Of a stretch of 64,000 nucleotides of DNA, positions 56,976-64,000 are shown one piece after another. Below the pieces are notes generated by a model that saw nothing but the letters and a program-made list of their open reading frames with translations, had not been told where the DNA came from and made no database searches. Origin of the DNA: Viola odorata (taxonomy: Eukaryota; Streptophyta; Magnoliopsida; Malpighiales; Violaceae); assembly GCA_963691705.1 (NCBI GenBank), contig OY829538.1, positions 20,548,443 through 20,612,442 on the forward strand, written 5' to 3'. The translations under genes were made by a program, and so were the position numbers. Position 1 is the stretch's first letter, and each line of letters opens with the position of its first letter.

Positions 56976-59149
56976 ATGCGTATGACTAGAGCTCCTAGGG
57001 GTTTTCAGAGACCTTTAGATCCAGAAGTCGATAAAACACCCAGTATTTTTTCTTGTGAAACGGTTCTGAAGGCTGAATTAGAGAGTCATGGTATCTCTTT
57101 TCCCCTTGGTTATTCCGTTATCATTCCTGAGGATGGTCTACGACTTCATGATCCATTATGGGGAAACTATAGAATGGTTTACTTTAAGATGTTCCTTTAT
57201 GGCTTTCGTTTCCCAGTTCATACTTCTGTAGAGAAATTATTGCGCTGATATGATATTAATCCAGCTCAGATAACTCGTTTTACAGTTAACCTCGGGATTT
57301 ATACCTTTCTTCGTGCTTGCGAGATGAAGGGCATCTTTACTCCGTCCGTCGATTTATTCTGTAAATTCTTTAGGTTAAACTGTCGTAACTATTTGGTCGA
57401 TATTACCCCAAGGTGGGATGACGCGTTCGTGTAGTCATTCTGGCAGAAGTTTCAGGGCTTTGAAGAGACTGTGGCTGATTAGAAGAACGGTTTCTTCGTT
57501 ATCGAACTGGCTTCCCGTTTGTGGCACAGGGGTTTTAATCGGGAGATTACTAGTGTTGTCTGGGTAAAACTAGTAGTGTTGTCTAGAGACGAGTTGGCTC
57601 AGACTAACGCCCTGTTAGAGATAGATATGTCCTTCCGTATTTGGGAGTTCGCTTTGTACAGGCACCTGGAAGAATGCGTTACGGGTGAATTTTTCTCTTT
57701 TCTCATTATCACTTTGATTTGTTTGTTGTTCTAACATTGTTCATTAGCAGAAAACATTAAAGGTCAATCATCCGGGGGGAATAACGCTCCCTTGAATGTG
57801 GTGCCGCTCCAAACGTTGCCAGCTTCTCCACCACCTGGGGATTCCAACCGTCGAAGTGTTCCATTAAAGAAGAGGAGAACTAAGACAGTCGCAGGAAGAG
57901 GGCGAGGTATTTTTGCTCAAGGCTCTCGTTTTCTCAAAAATTGGTTACTAGTTCAGGGCAGAGGAGTAATATTGTGCCCATCTATAACTAGGATAGTCGA
58001 CAGTGATAGCGAGGAGATGGATACTGAAACAGATCTTCGTCAAGCCTCCACAGTCCAACGGAAGAAACTCAGAGTAGAGAAAGATGGGCAGGCTATCGGG
58101 ATTTCTTCTGGAAATACTAGCGAGGTCCCCACCGTGAGGGTTGACATTTCTACTGTGGCAAGTTCTTCTCAATTGACCAAGGTTACGGAGGAGACAACTG
58201 TCGTTCCTCCAACTGCCACTGAAGTTTCGTTAACAGCAGATTCGCTTCCACCGATTAACACCCCCAACTCTCCTATTTCTTGTTGTATTCCAGACGTGGC
58301 GACAATGACTTCCCATGTGAGTCCACCTCCTGACCCATTGCCCAAGGTTTTTCACTTCTGTTACTGAAGCAGGTGATAAAGCTTCTTCTCCGGCCTTAAC
58401 GGTCAATCTCTCTTCTTAAGGCCCTAAGGGAGATTCATCCTACTGGCTGGATTTGATAGGGCTTGGAATCGATGGTGTTCGGGCCGCAGGGGTGTTAAAC
58501 CCTTTCTCTGGACATGAATTAACGCCATCTTTGATAGGCAGGATGATGATTCTTTCTGAAGAAAGAAAAGTTTCTACAACTTTCTCAAAAGGCTCGATAT
58601 ACGCGCATTATGAATGATTCTTTAGACGCATTTCGCTATCTGGACTATGCTATCGAGGCTTATGACAACCAATTGTAGGATTTTTCCAATGCGATGTGTG
58701 CTCAAAAGGCGCAGCTTGACCGAGCGTTAAACCAAGTGAAATTGATAATGCAACTCCAAAACAAAACGTAAAAGGAGTTGAGTAGAGAGAAATCCAAAGG
58801 GAAAGCAAAAGTCAAAGTTTTGGAGGTAGAGTTAGTGACAAAAAGGAAGAAGAACTTTCTTCTTCATGAAGAAATACTAGCTCGAGACGAGGAGCTTGCC
58901 AGGGTTCCGTTAAAGATAAAGTGGTGGAAGAAGAAGGCCATGTAGGCCTTTAACTCTAGTTTTACAGATTATCATAGGAGTAGTTTTTTCGATTCAGCTA
59001 AGATTGCCGATTATACCTCTGCAATGATGGATCAAATTGATAGGAGTAAAGAAGGTCAGCTTTCTTCAGAGGAGGAAGACACAGGTGATAGCAATGGCGC
59101 TCGACGATTCCCATTATCAGATGATTCAAATGCCACCAGGGACTTATAG
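56976..59149 (+). pseudogene. Antisense ORF C of Tat2, spliced
   Basis: Exon 1 56976-57684, intron 57685-57750, exon 2 57751 to about 59149. N-terminal domain motifs RMVYFKMFLYGFRFPVHTSV and NPAQIT parallel Tat1. Stops at 57246 (TGA), 57432 (TAG), 57480 (TAG, same codon as in Tat1). Exon 2 has a KKRRTK patch, a shift near 58350 and a coiled-coil end (REKSKGKAKVKVLEVEL) with acidic tail SSEEEDTGD. More decayed than in Tat1. Confidence 0.65.
57685..57750 (+). other. Predicted intron in antisense ORF C (Tat2)
   Basis: 66 bp, ACGG/GTGAAT donor, CTAAC near 57731, TTCATTAGCAG acceptor. Phase 1 and frame-preserving, as in Tat1. Confidence 0.62.
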
Positions 59150-59589
59150 ATCTTCGTCTCAAGCTTGATTTCATCCTTGTTTGTTTTTTCTTTGTTCTTC
59201 AAGAGGTTGTGCCGTATGATCATTTAACGTTATTCGTTTGTAATAACGCACATGCTGCGAAACCGTTATTGTCTCCTCATAGATCTTGAGTCTTGGTGTA
59301 TTTTATTATTAATGCTGATCAGGTCTATTAACGCCTGCTTGTTATCATATCGTTATATCTGGTGTTTCCTTATGCTTTTTCTACGATCACGTGTTAAAGT
59401 TGGCGCTGCTTTTTACAGCATTAAATGTTGGATATCCCCTCATTAATGCGATTGAAGAAGTCATGATAAGAAAGGACACATGTCTCTCTTTTGGTGAGAC
59501 GTTTGAAGCAGGCGCCTTCTAGGGAGTAGCGAGAACTGAAGCGTCTTCTCATTTTCAAAGGTTACATCCCTCGCGTGTATCGTTTCTTT
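59150..59589. other. Junction region between antisense ORF C and protease in Tat2
   Basis: No gene. Lies where Tat1 has RT to integrase, the tandem repeats and ORF D, so the deletion that removed them ends here. The exact breakpoint is not visible. Confidence 0.5.
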
Positions 59590-60310
59590 CTAACACGCCA
59601 CTTTGCCATGTGCTGATTGCCCATTGGTCGCTTCTCTTAACCCCTTTAGCGTTATATATAACATTGTCAGCTCGCAAGGTGTCAGCTCGCTATCAGGACG
59701 CTTCATGAGGTTGTACGCCTCTAATGAAAATAAATTTACCGCGCTTCCATTGTCAATAAAAGTTCTTCTAACTCCATGATTGCCGATAAAGGGCGTAACC
59801 ACTAACGCATCGTTATGTGGGAAGATGACACCTTTCTCATCCTCCTCAGAGAAGGACAATACCATTCGATCTAATGCACTTATTGCCTCACTTTTTATTA
59901 ACGTGCTTTCTCGTTTACGCTTCTCCCTTGAATTGTGCGTTAACTACACAGGCTCATCAAGATATGATGTGCCACCAGCAATAATATTGATATGGGGAAT
60001 GTCGTCATCATGGACTGTTAACGTCTCTCTCACTCTTCCGCCAGGGATATCATTATTTCCAGGGGGAGAGAGGGTGCTTGTCTGTTGTCCTACACTTTGC
60101 CTGTCGGGTAGCCTCTGGCTTCTTCTCTCGCCTTAGTGGCAAACTCTCCGAGATAACCTTCTTCCACTAAACGCTCTACTGCTAACTTTAACTCTCTACA
60201 CACATCTGTGGAGTGTCCTTTACAAAAGGCATTTTCCCTTCCTCCCATAATTACTCCTGGTTTCACAGGAGCTGGATAACAGATGGGCAGGTTCCGTTGC
60301 TGGACAATCG
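59590..60310 (-). pseudogene. Tat2 gag end and protease
   Basis: A FCKGHSTDVCRELK motif near 60225 is a Tat-type zinc/linker region. The protease frame (59590-59865) has HNDALVV and DNGSAVNLFS, where DNGSA is the active-site motif of Tat proteases. A TAG near 59945 lies between them. Nothing of RT follows. Confidence 0.72.
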
Positions 60311-61870
60311 CTAAGATTTCCGCTCTCGGAAGTATGAGAGAAGGAAGGTCAGGGTCATAAACTCAGCCCTTTGGCGGATCTGTTTGTCGTCTAGTAGGAG
60401 AATTACCATGCCTTCCTCTCGAAAAATTGCCCCTTTGCCGATTTGAGGCCCTAGGGATATGATCTTTCCGATGGTCGTAGTCATCACTTGGACAAGTATC
60501 CGGGGCCGCGTTAGTATGAGCGTTAGGAGTAGGATGTGTGTCTTGTGGCGCGTTTCCAATTCTGTCTCTATTTTCCTCCTCCTCCTCTATCCTCGCATAA
60601 TTATGAGCTTTCAGCCTTAACACATCCAAAGTCGGTGGGGGATCCACCATTAACTTATCTCGTAACTTCCCATAACAACAATTGTGTTTCAAGGCTTCCA
60701 TAGCGAAATTAATGGTAATGCCTGGTGTTAACGACATTTCGAGATCAAAGCGACTAAGGAAGTCCTTCAAGGATTCCTGAGGTTTTCGATGGATATCGAA
60801 TAACACCGCTGCGGATCTCTTGATAGGGACAACCGTGCTAAATCGGCTCTGAAACTTAGTTTCCAACTATGGAAAACTATCGATCGACCCCGCGGGGAGT
60901 CCTTCAAACCAGAGGCGTGCTACTCCTGACAGTGTCATGACAAATATCTGGCACAAAGCCGCGTCGCTATGAGTTTGAAACTGCACGAAATCCTTCACCT
61001 TATTAAGGTGGGAGATGGGATCCTTCGTGCCATCATACGACTCTGCAGGAAGTTTCACGTGTTGACTGACCCTGTGCTGTCTTATGCGATAGCTGAACGG
61101 GTGACCGGCATTATCATCGGGAATTTTGCGAGGATGATGGGGAGGAGAAACTTCTAAATGACGCCTTTGACCACAAGGGTTGTGTTCATGATGTTGCCTA
61201 GGGGACCGACTGCGACTCCTGGGTGTCCGGGTTCGATATCTTCTACTACTCGATCTTTCGCTGTGTCTGGGGATATGTCCCTAAACATCTTATCTTGCTT
61301 GTCATCCCAACGATCTCTGTACTCGTCATGCCATCGTTCCTCTTGAGAAATAGGGATTTCTCGCATGTGCTGCGTAGAAGGTTCCACTTATCTATGAGCG
61401 AGTTGCATGAAATTGATAGGGGTCGTCGTCACGAGCGAGGTCAGCGGGATGCTCCTACGCTGTCGGGGTGATAGCGGCTGATCGGTCACAATAGATGGAG
61501 TAAAAACTACGTGAGAAGGAATGCTAGGCCCTGAGATATTGGGCGTAAACCCTGCGGCTAACTCAGTCAAGTGGTCTAGCTGAGCATGAACAACCGATAT
61601 TGAATTCACAAGAGGGTTGCTTGCACTATCCATCGCGGATCCCCTTGAAAGGGGAGTAGAATAGCTAGATCCTGCCATCTGAGAAAGAGGAATATGCATC
61701 TGGGAAAAAGGTGTTCCCGTCATTTGTCCGAAGGAGAAATCTAACATTCCCTGAGGAGTTTCCTGAATCGTGGTAGAAACAGCAGTAGTAGCGAAAGGAA
61801 AAAGTTCTCTGCGGGTAGCAAGAGAAACACCAAAAGACTGAGGTGGTATAGAATCTGAATCAGAAGCCAT
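60311..61870 (-). pseudogene. gag: Tat2 gag
   Basis: ATG at 61870, 87 bases inside the LTR. The N-terminal ~160 codons are Ser/Thr/Pro-rich; then MKLPAESYDGTKDPISHLN and RLWFEGLPAGSIDSF give the gag core, followed by LKDFLSRFDLEMSLTPG and an Arg/Gly-rich end (RQRGNFSRGRHG). Stops between 61388 and 61058 and a TAG after DSFP; a shift near 61100. Core motifs fit Tat gag. Confidence 0.82.
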
Positions 61871-61938
61871 GGTCCTTCGATCTCCAAGAAAAATAGATTC
61901 TTGGCTATTAAGGATGCTTACTTAATAGAACCAAAGCT

Positions 61939-61957
61939 CTCCATGAAAGCACTAATT
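61939..61957 (-). promoter_or_regulatory. Primer-binding region of Tat2
   Basis: Minus strand AAATTAGTGCTTTCATGG directly after the LTR; Tat1 has AAATGGTCCTTTCATTG. Similar TGGYGCTTTCAT sites are common in Tat-type elements; I do not assign the tRNA. Confidence 0.5.
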
Positions 61958-62376
61958 TGATAAGATCCGGACTCCTGTTGGAGGGCAAAAAGGGAAGATG
62001 GCTTCTTGGAGTTGTTGTTCACCACCGTCCGATGTACCTGCAAAGCACAAGAGGGGGTCTCCGGCGTAGACACTCCGATGCTTAAGTCAGTGAGAGTGGT
62101 GAGAATAGCAGAGTTTTGTCCAGCAATCCTAGGCTTACCTTTCTCTCTGATCTTAGGGGTATTTATAAGCAGAAAACTGAGTATTTCCTGGGAAAATCCC
62201 GTTAAAGCCCCCCTTCCCCGCCCCCCCCGCCCCCCCTCCCCCCGCTGACGTCGACCATCCCTAGATCCTGGTATGAGGCAACGACTACAGTGATCTTGCC
62301 GATAGCTACAGTGCTCCTGTCCCCCTCATGGGGTTTATGGATGATAACACCTTCAAAGTCTCATTGATAGTTATCA
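61958..62376 (-). repeat. Tat2 5' LTR with promoter-side deletion
   Basis: 419 bp, 55 shorter than its partner. Between TATAAATA (minus, 62160-62167) and the outer part, about 100 bp are replaced by a C-rich low-complexity run (62206-62241). Confidence 0.88.
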
Positions 62377-63856
62377 GAAAGAAAGAAAAGGGAAGGGTGA
62401 GATAGAAAAGAAGAGAAAAGAGGTGGAAATAAAGCAGAAATGAGGAGGAATGAAGAGAGAAAATAAAAGATAGAAAGAAGAGAAACAACCAAATAGAACC
62501 TGGATGGATTCCTTGGCTTAGGAAAAAGGTGAGGTCGGTAAGACAGCGTTCGTCGAGGGTAGGATGATGCAGCTGAGGCGAGGGCTAGACGAAGGATTTG
62601 CCCCCTTCTTTTATTTTGATTCTTTTATTCTATTTGTTTTCAATTTTTTAATTTTTTTAATTTTAAGAAGGGGCGCGAACCTTTTTAGCTTTGATTCGAC
62701 TAGGGCAGAAGCCTTCTGAGGTGTCTTGCCCTAGATCTGCTTCCAGCACTGAAGTTTGACTTTTCGACTTTCCTACACTTACACTTTTCTGGGGGAGCTC
62801 TTTCTCTTGAGATAATTTCTAAGGCATGATGATGTTTTTGATGACTTGCCCTAGATCCGCTTTCAGCACCAATGGTCTACTTCTTTGGCTTCCCCACATT
62901 TAGGCTTTTCTGGGGGTTCAACTCTTTTTAGAATATGCTAAGGCTGAAGAATTTTCATTTTTCTGCTTTTCTTGCCCTAGATCTCCGCTTTCTGTGCTAA
63001 AGTCTTAACTTCCTCTGCTTCCCCACACTTGGTCTCATCTACACGTCCTTTGGATGTCTAGCCCTCGAGGTTACCCTCAACAATCGCTACCTTACCTGCC
63101 AAGGAAAAAGATCAAGAAAAAAAGTTTGAATGGTCAGGAAAGAATATGCAAAGGGGGAATGTCGGGGGCATGAAAAAGAGTGAGAGAAAAAGAAGAGAAA
63201 AAGAGAGAAAAGAAACAAATAGGACATTGATGCGAAGTTTTTCGTCAAATCGATGCTTTTCCATGTCTAATAGTGCCTATACCCAGGGATATCATGCAAG
63301 TTCAACCAGTCCCTAGCTAAAGCATCCTAATCACTCAAGAAAGGAAATAAGGCATGGAAGCTCAAAGTGCTCACTGGGTGCTATTTGTAATTACTGGTGT
63401 CTAGGCCTAGATTTGGCTATAAGGTTCAGTAGGCAAGAATGAGAACGACTAGGTCTAGACAAGGTGCTGGTGGTTCATACTTGTGTGCAATTGATCAAAA
63501 AGTGTGTGCCCATTCATAAAGGTTTAAAAACTGGGCAATGGCAGATTTTTGGCAAAAGATTTAATCTGGAAAAAAATTGCCTAAATTAAACACAAACACA
63601 AAAGTGTCCCTTCCCCACACTTAAGCAACGCATTGCCCTCAATGCGAAGAAGGGACTCAAACAAAGGCATACAAAAATAAAACAGAAAAAAGAAAAGCCG
63701 AAAGGAAAAGGAAAGAGGAAAGAAATATAGGTTGCCTCCCACGAAGAGCCTTAGTTATCGTCGAGGGCACGACATTGGTTGTTCGGTCTAGATATCCTTG
63801 TCACACAAATAAAAGAAAGAAATCAGTACCGTTAGTCCTCGGCAACGACGCCATTT
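62377..63856 (-). other. Z interior right of Tat2: Athila 3' region, leader and primer site
   Basis: Non-coding. Three ~120-bp tandem units at 62720-63035, a further AAGTGTGGGGAA (reversed) at 63611-63624 beside GCATTGAGGGCAATGCG, matching 21612-21650 of Y. Then a short leader and the primer site (63836-63853, minus TGGCGTCGTTGCCGAGGA). No ORF of note. Confidence 0.7.
62720..63035 (-). repeat. Three tandem ~120-bp repeats with reversed PPT-like cores
   Basis: Units begin at TTGCCCTAGATCYGC (62726, 62846, 62972; periods 120 and 126). Each holds CTTCCCCACACTT or a one- or two-base variant and, in two, TTTTCTGGGGG. Confidence 0.7.
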
Positions 63857-64000
63857 TGATGCGTCCTTGTCGAGGGCACGATCAAACAAATAATAAAGAC
63901 TTGCTATCAAGTGCATAATAAATTGTGCATAGTGGTAACATGGTCGATCCACGGAGACTAGGGCAAGATGCTAACTTTCATGCATGACAAAGACAAATAA
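63857..64000 (-). repeat. Element Z 5' LTR, start only
   Basis: TGATGCGTCCTTGTCGAGGG onward matches 52344-52487 with a few differences. The LTR continues past the window. Confidence 0.85.

Larger units (their letters stand above)
54445..62376 (-). mobile_element. Tat2: Tat-lineage retrotransposon lacking RT to integrase
   Basis: 7,932 bp, minus orientation, perfect GAAAG duplication (54440-54444, 62377-62381). 3' LTR 54445-54918, 5' LTR 61958-62376. Keeps gag and protease, then jumps to the antisense ORF C side; RT, RNase H, integrase, tandem repeats and ORF D are absent. LTR and antisense genes are related to those of Tat1 but clearly diverged. Confidence 0.92.
52344..64000 (-). mobile_element. 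Element Z: coding-less Athila derivative (contains Tat2; continues past window)
   Basis: Minus orientation: 3' LTR 52344-54010, interior 54011-54444 plus 62377-63856, 5' LTR from 63857 to beyond the window. The interior has a mutated tRNA-Asp primer site, a short leader and the Athila 3' untranslated region, but no gag, pol or env. Tat2 sits in the interior with a GAAAG duplication. Confidence 0.85.

Overview
The window is plant nuclear DNA made almost entirely of nested Ty3/gypsy LTR retrotransposons. It carries a tRNA-Asp-primed Athila element, Tat-type elements with a second archaeal-like RNase H and antisense ORFs, and plant chromovirus-type pol sequences. I see no host gene, rRNA, tRNA or CRISPR array. 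The texture fits pericentromeric or other TE-rich heterochromatin of an angiosperm; I cannot name the species. Everything here was read by eye, without database searches.

Layout from outside in. Element V (1-1965) is the 3' part of an old non-autonomous element. A chromovirus-like element B lies inside V's LTR as a tandem LTR-internal-LTR-internal array: B1 has its 5' LTR at 1966-2881, B1 and B2 share the LTR at 31565-32385, and B2 runs on to 52343. Both B copies are interrupted at the same gag position by a minus-strand non-autonomous element X (X1 4140-27924; X2 46628-51917). X1's 5' LTR is split by W (8469-26842), a long-LTR element with a tiny interior, and W's 5' LTR is split by a young, nearly complete Athila, Y (11720-24854). 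B2 is further split by Tat1 (33389-46371, minus). It is also split by Z (52344 to beyond the window, minus), an Athila stripped of all coding sequence, which itself contains Tat2 (54445-62376, minus). Target-site duplications support most of the nesting: GACCG for Y, AGATC for W, GAAAG for Tat2, AAAAC/AAAAT for Tat1, CCTAG/CATAG for both X copies.

Coding content. Y has a single-frame gag-pol broken by three stops and a late frameshift, plus a broken env-position ORF. B1 has gag, RT, RNase H and integrase but no visible protease. Tat1 keeps RT-RNase H-aRNase H-integrase but has lost gag and the protease active site; Tat2 keeps gag and protease but has lost RT to integrase. X2 carries an intact 483-codon ORF: a degenerate gag zinc knuckle, a Lys/Glu-rich repeat and about 290 residues I do not recognise.

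Most interesting is a block of genes on the strand opposite to pol in both Tat elements. ORF A (about 128 aa), ORF B (about 150-160 aa, basic centre, Asp-Glu-Asp end) and ORF C (about 690 aa, spliced) keep the same order. Each has a TATA-like box at nearly the same distance from its ATG in both elements, and ORF A is followed by AATAAA in both. ORF C has a phase-1 GT-AG intron at the same place in both. Tat1 carries a second spliced paralogue, ORF D. The module looks like a set of separate small genes carried antisense by the retrotransposon. Many nonsense codons across the window are C-to-T changes at CpG or CHG sites, as expected of methylated, silenced elements.
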